Assembly (NCBI RefSeq): GCF_004745865.1
Contig: NZ_SRKZ01000003.1
Coordinates: forward strand, 496,001 to 560,000
DNA from: Hymenobacter wooponensis
GTDB lineage: Bacteria > Bacteroidota > Bacteroidia > Cytophagales > Hymenobacteraceae
DNA: 64,000 nucleotides
Reading direction: 5' to 3'
Below are positions 1 through 7,459 of this stretch, one piece after another (position 1 is the first letter of the stretch; the number at the start of each line of letters is the position of its first letter). Below the pieces are notes generated by a model. The model was given only the letters and a program-made list of their open reading frames with translations. It made no database searches and had not been told where the DNA came from. Position numbers and translations under genes: made by a program.

Positions 1-133
1 AGTAGGGCCAATGGTTCGGCCGCAGAAAATGTAGCCCTCAACAACCAATTGTATATGCCTTTTTTCCATTGACTTCTTTTTTATATTATAATTTATATAT
101 TTTTATTTATACAACGCCTTAAACAAGTGCTAT

Positions 134-1105
134 ATGAAAAGGGCTTTGAAAATTGTTGGTATCCTTGCATCTGTGGTGATAGTCCTCTTGATTGGGTTTG
201 TGGTGTTCGTGCAGGCCCGAGGAATCCCAAACTATACTGTGCCGACGCTAACGCCTCAGACCGTAGCCAGCACTCCTACGCGGGTAGAGCTGGGCGAGAA
301 GCTAGTACTGGCCTCCTGCGCCGATTGCCATCTTAACCGTGCAACTAACTCGCTTTCCGGCCATCAACTACTGGATCTAACTCCGGACTTTGGGCAGGTT
401 TATTCCGCCAACATCACTCAGGACCCCAACTACGGCATAGGCAAATGGTCGGATGCCGAGTTGGTAACCCTGCTCCGCACAGGCATTGGGCGCGATGGGC
501 GATACCGGGTCATCATGCCTAGCTTCAGCCAAATGTCGGATGAGGATGTGAGCAGCATTGTTGCGTTTCTTCACTCAGATAACGCTATGGTAAAGCCAGA
601 CCCTACTCCTACGCCTCAGCAAGCACCTTCCTTTCTGCTTAAGGCGCTTACCAATACGGTGATGAAGCCCACGCCCCTGCCAACGGCAGCGGTGGTAGCT
701 CCCGCTCCCACTGACGCACTGGCCTACGGGCGCTACCTGGTGGTGGGACGCTATAAATGCTACGATTGCCATAGCGCCGACTTCAAAACTAACAATGCCC
801 TTGAGCCCGAAAAGTCGAAGGGGTATATGGGTGGCGGCAACCGTCTTCTGAATACGCAGCAACAAGAAGTGGTGACGCGCAACATCACCGGCGACTCCGA
901 AACCGGCATTGGTGACTGGACGGAGGAGCAATTTGCCAAGAGTGTGAAGTATGGCCTCTCGCCTAACTCGCCTCTTGCTTACCCCATGCCCAAATACTCA
1001 GCCCTGACGGATGAGGAAGTGCATGCACTGTTTATCTATTTGCAATCGGTGCCTAAAATCCAAAATGCTACGCCAGAAGATAAGCCTGCCATTGCGCTAC
1101 GCTAG
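134..1105 (+). CDS. Membrane-anchored di-haem cytochrome c
   Basis: A 323-residue c-type cytochrome that probably carries electrons on the periplasmic side of the inner membrane. Residues 1-28 form a basic N-terminus followed by one hydrophobic segment without a clear cleavage site, so an uncleaved anchor is likely. Two haem attachment motifs are visible, CADCH (C62, C65, H66) and CYDCH (C209, C212, H213). Each is followed by a Met-Pro pair that could supply the axial Met (around M128 in the first domain, and MPKYSAL near the C-terminus in the second). A Pro/Thr-rich linker (about 153-193) separates the two domains. The gene stands alone downstream of a very AT-rich stretch and ends at a shared terminator with the convergent VWA gene. 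The electron partner cannot be told from the neighbourhood. The class is certain; the role is open. Confidence 0.9.
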   Translation: MKRALKIVGILASVVIVLLIGFVVFVQARGIPNYTVPTLTPQTVASTPTRVELGEKLVLASCADCHLNRATNSLSGHQLLDLTPDFGQVYSANITQDPNYGIGKWSDAELVTLLRTGIGRDGRYRVIMPSFSQMSDEDVSSIVAFLHSDNAMVKPDPTPTPQQAPSFLLKALTNTVMKPTPLPTAAVVAPAPTDALAYGRYLVVGRYKCYDCHSADFKTNNALEPEKSKGYMGGGNRLLNTQQQEVVTRNITGDSETGIGDWTEEQFAKSVKYGLSPNSPLAYPMPKYSALTDEEVHALFIYLQSVPKIQNATPEDKPAIALR

Positions 1106-1140
1106 CTTACTGTACACCTAGCGAGTAGGTCTTCAATGAA

Positions 1141-1175
1141 AACGACGGCCCGGATGCAACATCCGGGCCGCCGTT
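1141..1175. terminator. Terminator hairpin between convergent genes
   Basis: A 16-nt stem (1141-1156 pairing with 1160-1175, one mismatch) closes on a 3-nt loop, in the gap between the cytochrome c gene and the convergent VWA gene. It is GC-rich with only weak T-rich tails, so bidirectional termination is inferred from position. Confidence 0.7.
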
Positions 1176-1202
1176 GTTACGGGGCAGTGGCTTACCGGCC
1201 GT

Positions 1203-2309
1203 TTACACCGACTTGCGACGGTTGCGCTTGTAGTCCTCGAAGATCAGGTGGCCTAGCCCTTTGAGGGAGCTGTAGTAGGCCTTTCCCTGATTCACCTCTG
1301 TAAACTCTTGCACAAACTGCTGCAGGTACGGATCGGAGGCAATCATGAAGGTGGTGATGGGCACCTTTAGACGACGCGCGGCCGCGGCCAGGTTCAGGGT
1401 TTTGTTAACGACTTTCCGGTCGAGGCCAAAGGCATTCTTATAGTAGCCGTTGCCTTCCTTCAGACAAGTTGGCTTGCCATCAGTAATCATGAAAATCTGC
1501 TTGTTGGGCGTTTTGCGCTTACGCAGCAGATCCAGAGCCAGCTCTAGGCCAGCTACCGTGTTGGTGTGGTAGGGGCCCACTTGCAGGTAAGGCAACTCCT
1601 TCACCTCAATCTGCCAGGCATCATTACCGAACACGATAACGTCGAGGAAATCCTTGGGGTACTTCTGCTTTACTAGCTCAGCTAGGGCCATTGCCACTTT
1701 CTTGGCGGGCGTGATACGGTCTTCGCCGTACAGAATCATGGAGTGCGAGATGTCAATCATCAGCACCGTGCTGGTCTGCGACTTATGCTCGTTCTCGCGC
1801 ACCTCTAGGTCGCCCTCGGTCAGCATGAAGTCGCCGGAGCCGAGGCCGTGGTTGAGCTGAGCATTGCGGATAGACTCCGTCATGGAAATCTGGTCGAGCG
1901 AGTCGCCGAAGCGGAACTCCCGCATGTCGGTGCTCTGCTCGTCGCCCTGGCCGGTGTGGGGCGTGCGGTGGTTACCCTGCCCCGATTTCTTCAGCTTACC
2001 AAAGATTTCTTCCAGCGCGCTCTTGCGGATGGTTTGTTCGCTTTTGGCAGTGATGTTAAAGGCCCCCTGCTCCTGCGGGTCTTCATCAATGTATCCCTTC
2101 TTCTTGAGGTCCTCAATGAAGTCGCCCATGCCGTAACCGTCATCGGTCAGGCCGTACTGTTTATCGAGCTCATTAAGCCAGGAAAGTGCCTCTCCTACAT
2201 CACCGCTGGTGATAGTAATGAGCTGCATGAATATCTTGAAAAGGGAGTCAAAACCTTTCTCGGTTGACTCCTCGGGCACGAAGTCCCGGAAACGAAAGCC
2301 TGCTGCCAT
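1203..2309 (-). CDS. VWA-domain protein (CoxE/chelatase-subunit-like)
   Basis: A 368-residue soluble protein with a C-terminal von Willebrand factor A domain (about 180-350). The MIDAS metal site reads DISHS (D186, S188, S190), with a later T and D (FMITDGKP) completing the usual ligand set. The N-terminal half is charged and largely helical, and holds a flexible Gly/His-rich stretch near 110-125. Proteins of this kind normally act with a MoxR-type AAA+ ATPase, like the chelatase I and D subunits, to insert metals or remodel complexes. No AAA+ gene lies next to it here, so the partner would have to be elsewhere. The start is the ATG at 2309. The domain is certain; the substrate is unknown. 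Confidence 0.88.
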   Translation of the reverse strand: MAAGFRFRDFVPEESTEKGFDSLFKIFMQLITITSGDVGEALSWLNELDKQYGLTDDGYGMGDFIEDLKKKGYIDEDPQEQGAFNITAKSEQTIRKSALEEIFGKLKKSGQGNHRTPHTGQGDEQSTDMREFRFGDSLDQISMTESIRNAQLNHGLGSGDFMLTEGDLEVRENEHKSQTSTVLMIDISHSMILYGEDRITPAKKVAMALAELVKQKYPKDFLDVIVFGNDAWQIEVKELPYLQVGPYHTNTVAGLELALDLLRKRKTPNKQIFMITDGKPTCLKEGNGYYKNAFGLDRKVVNKTLNLAAAARRLKVPITTFMIASDPYLQQFVQEFTEVNQGKAYYSSLKGLGHLIFEDYKRNRRKSV

Positions 2310-2461
2310 ATGAAGGGGGAGTGAGAAATCAGAACAACTGCACGGGCAGCAATGTTCGTTTTGTGTGCCGGATTGCTCCCGTTGAGTTTTGCGGGGTGCG
2401 TTACTGGCCTAGAAGCCAATTTCTCAAGTTACCAAGTTCCCTCCATACCCCACCACACCCC

Positions 2462-2743
2462 ATGAAAGCTATCTGGAATAACACCGTTGTGGCCGAAAGC
2501 GACGACACCGTAGTAGTTGAAAACAACCACTATTTCCCCGCCGACTCCATCAAGCGAGAGTTTTTTGAGGACAGCATTGCCCATACAACCTGCCCATGGA
2601 AGGGTCGCGCCAGCTACTACTCCCTGCGTGTCAATGGAGAGCTTAACAAAGATGCCGCCTGGTACTATCCGGAACCTAAGGAGGCTGCCCAGCAAATTGA
2701 GGGCCGCGTAGCCTTCTGGAAAGGCGTTAAAGTAGAAAAGTAG
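2462..2743 (+). CDS. DUF427 domain protein
   Basis: A 93-residue single-domain protein that matches the DUF427 family along its length: an N-terminal MKAIWNNTVVAES strand, the FPADSI segment, the HTTCPWKG core and the AWYYPEPK motif before the C-terminal IEGRVAFWKGV. The biochemical function of the family is not established to my knowledge. The open frame extends upstream to 2264, but homology begins at the ATG at 2462, which is therefore taken as the start. The upstream extension runs antisense across the 5' end of the VWA gene and looks non-coding. The gene is monocistronic, with its own terminator directly downstream. Confidence 0.88.
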   Translation: MKAIWNNTVVAESDDTVVVENNHYFPADSIKREFFEDSIAHTTCPWKGRASYYSLRVNGELNKDAAWYYPEPKEAAQQIEGRVAFWKGVKVEK

Positions 2744-2751
2744 CTCTCTAC

Positions 2752-2779
2752 AGAAAGGCTGGCCTCAACCAGCCTTTCT
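2752..2779 (+). terminator. Rho-independent terminator of the DUF427 gene
   Basis: Perfect 11-nt inverted repeat (2752-2762 with 2769-2779), 6-nt loop, followed by a CTTTT tract, eight bases after the stop codon. Confidence 0.85.
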
Positions 2780-3022
2780 CTTTTATATGCCTATAGGAGC
2801 ATGGGCAGATAGTTAGCAGAGGCCCAGTGTTTGTTACAAGCGCCACAGCACAGGCTGCATTCTTATTGAGGGGTTTGCTGACATAAAGCTTAACGCATCT
2901 TATGCATTTGCCCGCTTCAAGAGGCACAACAGGGAGGTAGAATTTTTCAGGGCGAAACGCAGAAATAAGGCTAACAGCGGAACAGTGGCCTACGTATAGA
3001 AAGCTCTCTTTCTCTTTCCTAC

Positions 3023-3667
3023 ATGAAGTTTTCATTACGTTTACTAGGCCTGTTGGCTACTGCTGCTGGCTTGTCCCTTACCAGTTGCGATACTACTCGC
3101 GAGACGGCTACCACACCGGGTGCTCCCACGGCCATGCCTTCAGAAGCCCAAGGGGTAGATACGGTTACGAGCTACCGCCGCGACCTTACCCAGGGTACTA
3201 CCCAATACCGCGTGCGGACGACTGGGGAGGGCAGTATGCGGATGCTAACTGTAGCCGTACGCCAAAATGGCCGGGAGCTGGCCGCTGTGCGAGACACGCT
3301 AGATGGCGAGGTGCAGCAAGCTTCGCTCTTGCCGGCTGCTTCTAGTACTGCCCCATCTAACCTCTTGGTTTTTGTGCAAAGCGCCGGTAGTGGCTCCTAC
3401 GGCCAACTATATGGCTACGTGCCCAATGGCCAGACGTTACAGCGCCTGCCCGTCTTACCTGAATTAACGGGGTCAGCCAGCCAGGGCTACCAAGGCCATG
3501 ATACGTTTCAGGTGCTAGGCCAGGAAATTGTGCGCACGTTTCCGGTCTATGCCCCTGCTGATGCGAACTGCTGCCCCACTGGCGGCCAACGGACGGTGCG
3601 CTATACCCTAGCTAACGGCACTGCTGGGTGGCGGCAGGGGAAAGTGGAGCAGAGCCGCGCTAAATAG
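3023..3667 (+). CDS. Lipoprotein, PliI-like (putative lysozyme inhibitor)
   Basis: A 214-residue predicted lipoprotein: basic N-terminus, hydrophobic core and an LTSC lipobox (Cys at about residue 22). The mature part is a paralogue of the next gene. Both share an R-x-[VL]-TQG strand near the N-terminus, a central strand ending SAGSGSYGQLYGY, and a C-terminal GYQGHDTFQVLGQEIVRTFP block. The central block, DxNGxGKPEL...GSGSY in the pair taken together, reminds me of PliI-type inhibitors of invertebrate lysozyme. This is a resemblance from memory and not a search result. If right, the protein sits in the envelope and protects peptidoglycan from host or grazer lysozymes. Two adjacent Cys (NCCP, about residues 188-189) could form a disulphide. 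Start is the ATG at 3023. Confidence 0.6.
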   Translation: MKFSLRLLGLLATAAGLSLTSCDTTRETATTPGAPTAMPSEAQGVDTVTSYRRDLTQGTTQYRVRTTGEGSMRMLTVAVRQNGRELAAVRDTLDGEVQQASLLPAASSTAPSNLLVFVQSAGSGSYGQLYGYVPNGQTLQRLPVLPELTGSASQGYQGHDTFQVLGQEIVRTFPVYAPADANCCPTGGQRTVRYTLANGTAGWRQGKVEQSRAK

Positions 3668-3970
3668 CTCCGCCTTGCTAATCAAATTCCTACTGTCCTC
3701 TCTAGAGTAGCACTAAACTTAGACACTTGAAGCACCCAATTTTTGTAGCGCCTTTACTCTTAGATAGAAAGATTTCCCCGCTGGCATAATTTGTCCCTAT
3801 TTATTATATTAATATTGACTTATATAAATAGCTTTGGCAAACTATAGTTAAAAGGAAAAATACAACTGATTTCTTTCACTCTCGTTTACTTTCTTAGTCT
3901 CTCCCTGGACTACTGTTCTGCTTGGTGACGCACCAGCTGACTTTTGGCCTCTCCTAACCCATTCACCATT
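3668..3970. other. Intergenic region between paralogous lipoprotein genes
   Basis: About 300 bases without a gene. The middle (about 3780-3860) is strongly AT-rich and holds one exact Bacteroidota -7 box (listed separately). No terminator hairpin for the upstream lipoprotein gene is evident. Confidence 0.6.
3829..3836 (+). promoter_or_regulatory. Candidate TAnnTTTG promoter box
   Basis: TAGCTTTG matches the Bacteroidota sigma-A -7 consensus TAnnTTTG exactly. It lies 134 bases before the second lipoprotein start, in the AT-rich part of the gap. No convincing -33 TTTG at the usual spacing was found. Confidence 0.45.
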
Positions 3971-4606
3971 ATGCGTACCTCTTCCTTCTCCCTTCTCTTA
4001 CTCGCTTCCGGTTTGAGCGCGGCCTTAACTGCCTGCGACTCAGCTCGCCCGGTAGCCAGCGAAAGCTCCGACGACTCTGCCTCAACGACTCCTACGGTTG
4101 AAGCTTCTGATGTGAGCTTCGACCGCGAAGTTACGCAGGGGAACTACCGCTTTACGGTTAAGACCTATGGCTCGCAGGAGCAACGTGTAGCTAGCATCCG
4201 CTCCTACCGTGGCACTGCCCAAACCATTGACCCACTGCGCCTTGACATCAACGGCGCAGTAACGAACGTGGCTTCTGGTGACCTGAACGGCAATGGCAAA
4301 CCTGAGTTGTATATTTTCACGGACAACAAGAAGGCCAACGGCGGCCTGTACGCCTATGAGTTTGGGGAGCGGGGCTACACCCCCATCACTGCTCCTAGCA
4401 CGCCTAGCGGCAACGCAGGCACCGGCTACTCTGGCCAAGACACCTATCAGATCAGTGGAAACAAGCTCGTTCGCACGTTCCCGGTAACCACTGCTACTGC
4501 TGCCACTGATGGTACCGCTCCTGCTGCCAGCAGCCGTAGCATTGAGTACACTCTCGATGCCTCTGGCAAGCTGATTATGGGTCAGTCAATGGACGGCCAG
4601 CGCTAA
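3971..4606 (+). CDS. Lipoprotein, PliI-like paralogue
   Basis: A 211-residue predicted lipoprotein with an LTAC lipobox (Cys at about 22), then a Ser/Thr-rich tether (about 25-45). It is paralogous to the preceding lipoprotein: FDREVTQGNYRFTV, the central DLNGNGKPELYIFTDNKK strand and the C-terminal GYSGQDTYQISGNKLVRTFP block all have counterparts. The DLNGNGKPEL segment also resembles FG-GAP/EF-hand-like calcium loops, but only one copy is present, so an integrin-like propeller is ruled out. The best guess is again a PliI-type lysozyme inhibitor or a related envelope protein. The frame opens at 3944, but the signal peptide starts at the ATG at 3971. Separate promoter and terminator signals suggest independent expression from its paralogue. 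Confidence 0.6.
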   Translation: MRTSSFSLLLLASGLSAALTACDSARPVASESSDDSASTTPTVEASDVSFDREVTQGNYRFTVKTYGSQEQRVASIRSYRGTAQTIDPLRLDINGAVTNVASGDLNGNGKPELYIFTDNKKANGGLYAYEFGERGYTPITAPSTPSGNAGTGYSGQDTYQISGNKLVRTFPVTTATAATDGTAPAASSRSIEYTLDASGKLIMGQSMDGQR

Positions 4607-4626
4607 GCGTACTAACCTGTTAACTA

Positions 4627-4662
4627 AAAAGCCCCCGCAACTAAGGTTGCGGGGGCTTTTTG
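4627..4662. terminator. Strong bidirectional terminator
   Basis: Perfect 16-nt stem (4627-4642 with 4647-4662), 4-nt loop, GC-rich core flanked by A5 on one side and T5 on the other, so it can serve both the lipoprotein gene and the convergent desaturase gene. Confidence 0.92.
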
Positions 4663-4686
4663 TTTAATTCTGATGTAGAGACTGGC

Positions 4687-5676
4687 CTAGCGGCCGATTT
4701 CATCGATCCACTTGAACTTGTACTCCAGCTTGGGTACGGGCATGCGGTCAGCAACGCGGCGCAAGCGGTTGGGCAAGGCCATCACGTAGTCGCGGGCTTT
4801 CTCTGCTGCGCCGTTGAGGCCGGTCATCTGTTCAATTTTCCAGTCCTGAATCAGCGTTTCCAGAATATCAGTGTAGTCTTGGCTGGTATACACACCAATA
4901 CGCTGGGCAGCGTCGGTGAAGTGGCCAAAGGTTTTGCCCATTTCCACACCTAGCTCCCGCATGTAGTGGGCGGGCATTACAATCTTTTTGCGCATCATAT
5001 CCTCGAAGGCGAGCATCATTTCGGAGGGGTCAACCTCGAAAATCTTCTCCACGAAGGTCTTATAGACGCGGGCGTGGCGCGTTTCGTCGCCGGCAATCAT
5101 ACCACAGATCTTGGACAGCTGCTCGTCGCCGGCTTTGCGGGCCAGCTGGCCTACGCGGCGGTGCGAGATATTAGTAGCTGTTTCCTGATAGCTGGTGTAC
5201 ACGAACGCACGATACGGATCGTGGGCCGTACCCAGATCGAAGCCGTCAGCAATGAGGTGCTGGGTGCTAGCCTCAAACTCGCGCATGTTTACGCGGCCCG
5301 AAAGGTAGAGGTAGCGGTTGAGCAAGTCACCGTGGCGGTTTTCCTCGGCGGTCCAGCCCCGAATCCACTGAGCCCAGCCGTTGTTATGATCACGCTTCAG
5401 ATCATCTAGTTGGTGAAACCATGCTTCGTAGTTCGGCAGGGCTTCCTCCGTAATAGTATCGCCGATGAGCACGGCCAGCAGGTCGTAGCTAAGTTCTTTG
5501 GCCCGCTCGCGCAAGAGCTTTACTTCGTCAAAGAAGTTATCGAGGCTGGAGTTGGGCAGAAAATCGGTGGGCTGCCAGCTGTCCTCAACGCTTCTGAGAA
5601 AGGAACTCATGTTTTCTTTCAGAAAAGATTCGAGGTGCTGCAGTACTTCCGAGCGGGAGCTGACAGTTGCAATCAT
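4687..5676 (-). CDS. Acyl-ACP desaturase (soluble di-iron)
   Basis: A 329-residue soluble fatty-acid desaturase of the stearoyl-ACP desaturase type, which uses a di-iron centre, O2 and ferredoxin to put a cis double bond into ACP-bound acyl chains. Both iron-binding motifs of the four-helix bundle are intact: EENRHG (E112, H115) and DETRHA (E198, H201). The PAHYM segment after the second motif and the length also fit the family. It would adjust membrane fluidity, for example in the cold. The gene is monocistronic. An exact TAnnTTTG box lies 35 bases upstream of the ATG at 5676, and a strong terminator lies just past the stop. Its ferredoxin partner is not in the immediate neighbourhood. Confidence 0.95.
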   Translation of the reverse strand: MIATVSSRSEVLQHLESFLKENMSSFLRSVEDSWQPTDFLPNSSLDNFFDEVKLLRERAKELSYDLLAVLIGDTITEEALPNYEAWFHQLDDLKRDHNNGWAQWIRGWTAEENRHGDLLNRYLYLSGRVNMREFEASTQHLIADGFDLGTAHDPYRAFVYTSYQETATNISHRRVGQLARKAGDEQLSKICGMIAGDETRHARVYKTFVEKIFEVDPSEMMLAFEDMMRKKIVMPAHYMRELGVEMGKTFGHFTDAAQRIGVYTSQDYTDILETLIQDWKIEQMTGLNGAAEKARDYVMALPNRLRRVADRMPVPKLEYKFKWIDEIGR

Positions 5677-5710
5677 GGTGGTGACGGAAAGAGAGAAAGG
5701 AAAACTGAGC

Positions 5711-5718
5711 CAAATGTA
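5711..5718 (-). promoter_or_regulatory. Candidate promoter box of the desaturase gene
   Basis: On the minus strand this reads TACATTTG, an exact TAnnTTTG -7 box, 35 bases before the desaturase ATG. The -33 element is not clear. Confidence 0.5.
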
Positions 5719-5786
5719 TGTAATCAGTACCCCGTATTACGCGGAATAAGTCCCAAACCAGTACTATAAAATTTTGGCTTTTTCCG

Positions 5787-7409
5787 CTACTTCACTTTCA
5801 CTACATATTCCATCACTTCGCTCACCTGGCTAGTTTGCAGCGGCTTAGGCATGAATTTCAAGGAAGCTGAGGCGGTACTATCGGCTAGCTGCAGGTGCCG
5901 GTTGAGCAACCCTGCCCCCTGTTCCGTCAGCATCCAGCTTACATTGGCACGGGTAGCCAACTGACGCAAAGCCAGCGAAAAGTTGCGCGTACCGGTGAGT
6001 TGCTGCCGGAAAACGGGCTGGGAAGGATCAAGCGTCTGCCATCCCATCAAGGACAGCACTTGCACGGGAGAACCAAATACCGGGTCGGCAAAGGGCGAGG
6101 ACGATTTGTACGTCAGTTCTACCGCATCAGACACCAGTAAGCCTGCCACACCGGCTGGCCTGAGTAGCTCACGCCGTAGCGCCTCATTGGTACGCCGCTC
6201 CTGCCCTAGCATCGTGCGCCGGTGCCAGGTTTTGTACGCATAGGGCCCAGCAGCCAGCACCAGCACCACTCCTAGTACACCCCACACCTGGCCTAGAGCA
6301 CCGCGCGTCTGCTGACCTACATAAATCAGGTTAGCCAGCAGCCAGAAATTGAGGAGTGGCAGAGCCAGGCGGGGCGGCAGTTTTAGCACAACGCCTAGGG
6401 CCAGCAGCAAGCCTGCAAACGCTAACTGCACGAACCAAAACTCGTGGCGGTATTGCAAGCCGGGCTGACGCCTTACGTGGTAGGCCACCGCCAAAAGAGC
6501 TAGTAGCACAGGGAAGTAGTCGCGCCCTAACTGTTGGAGCAGCACCAGGAGCTTCTCAGGAGCTGTTTGCTGCAGAAAATATGGGATATCGAGTGGGGCA
6601 GCGCGGGTGAATAGGGCTGCGTTCACCAAAGAAGAATCGCCGAGCATCCAATGGCGCACTTCTGCTAGGCCTAGGCTATCGGTAGACGTGCGAGGCTGCT
6701 GGTGATAGAGCTGATAGTCGTTTATATTCGACTTCAGCACATCAAGCCGCCGGAACCGAGCCTCCTCAGGGGTCCAGGTCAGGTTGAGCCACAGGGCCCC
6801 GAGCATAGCCCAAGCCACTGCCCCACCTACAACGGGCAGTGCCTGCCGGCGAGCAAGCCACCAAGCACCGGGCAGCGCGGCTATAAGTCCTAGCACCGCC
6901 GCGCTGGGCCGTATTAACCAGGCTAAAGCAAACGCCAGTAGCCCCACCAGTAACGCCCAGCGGGCCGGAGCGCGTTGGGCCGCAAACAAGATTCCGGCCC
7001 CGGCGAGCAGCAGCGGCACCCGCACGTAATTGAACCAGAAGCCATGCTCTAGCCATGCCACCGCAAAGAACAAGACCAGGAAAATCAACCTCTGGCCTAG
7101 CGAGAGTTGAGGCCGCAGCACTTGCTCCAACACCGCAAACGTGAGGACGGTAGCCGCGTACAGTAACCCATACAACGTAAGAGCATACCAGGGCACCAAC
7201 GGGTATGCGGAGTATAACTGGCTTAAAACTACCGCATAGCCGTGGAAATACAGGTGCAGATTCTCCACGGGAGCCGCGGCTGATACGCCCCGCAACAGCG
7301 CTACGATGGTGAGGTCATCGTTAGTTTCGCTGAAGCAGCCTAGCCCTAGGCCACTTACCAGAAGCAATAGCAGTGGCAAGACCAACAGGGAGAGGCGGGG
7401 CAGATTCAT
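5787..7409 (-). CDS. Polytopic membrane protein, GT-C-like
   Basis: A 540-residue integral membrane protein with roughly ten to twelve hydrophobic segments in the first 400 residues and a soluble C-terminal domain (about 410-540). After the first membrane segment comes a short loop with the acidic sequence SETNDD, the position where GT-C glycosyltransferases keep their catalytic acidic residues. The fold is therefore probably that of a lipid-linked-sugar glycosyltransferase, but I do not recognise a defined family. It starts 50 bases from the divergent GT39-like gene, the two presumably sharing a control region. Together with the GT2, flippase and FemAB-like genes downstream it forms a glycan locus. 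Confidence 0.7.
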   Translation of the reverse strand: MNLPRLSLLVLPLLLLLVSGLGLGCFSETNDDLTIVALLRGVSAAAPVENLHLYFHGYAVVLSQLYSAYPLVPWYALTLYGLLYAATVLTFAVLEQVLRPQLSLGQRLIFLVLFFAVAWLEHGFWFNYVRVPLLLAGAGILFAAQRAPARWALLVGLLAFALAWLIRPSAAVLGLIAALPGAWWLARRQALPVVGGAVAWAMLGALWLNLTWTPEEARFRRLDVLKSNINDYQLYHQQPRTSTDSLGLAEVRHWMLGDSSLVNAALFTRAAPLDIPYFLQQTAPEKLLVLLQQLGRDYFPVLLALLAVAYHVRRQPGLQYRHEFWFVQLAFAGLLLALGVVLKLPPRLALPLLNFWLLANLIYVGQQTRGALGQVWGVLGVVLVLAAGPYAYKTWHRRTMLGQERRTNEALRRELLRPAGVAGLLVSDAVELTYKSSSPFADPVFGSPVQVLSLMGWQTLDPSQPVFRQQLTGTRNFSLALRQLATRANVSWMLTEQGAGLLNRHLQLADSTASASLKFMPKPLQTSQVSEVMEYVVKVK

Positions 7410-7459
7410 GCGTGCAAGATACAGCCTCTGCCATAGCGCTGCTGCGTAGCTTTACGCCC

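Noticed and set aside
4293..4330. Integrin-like FG-GAP or EF-hand calcium repeat in the second lipoprotein
   Set aside because: Only a single DLNGNGKPEL copy is present; a propeller would need several.
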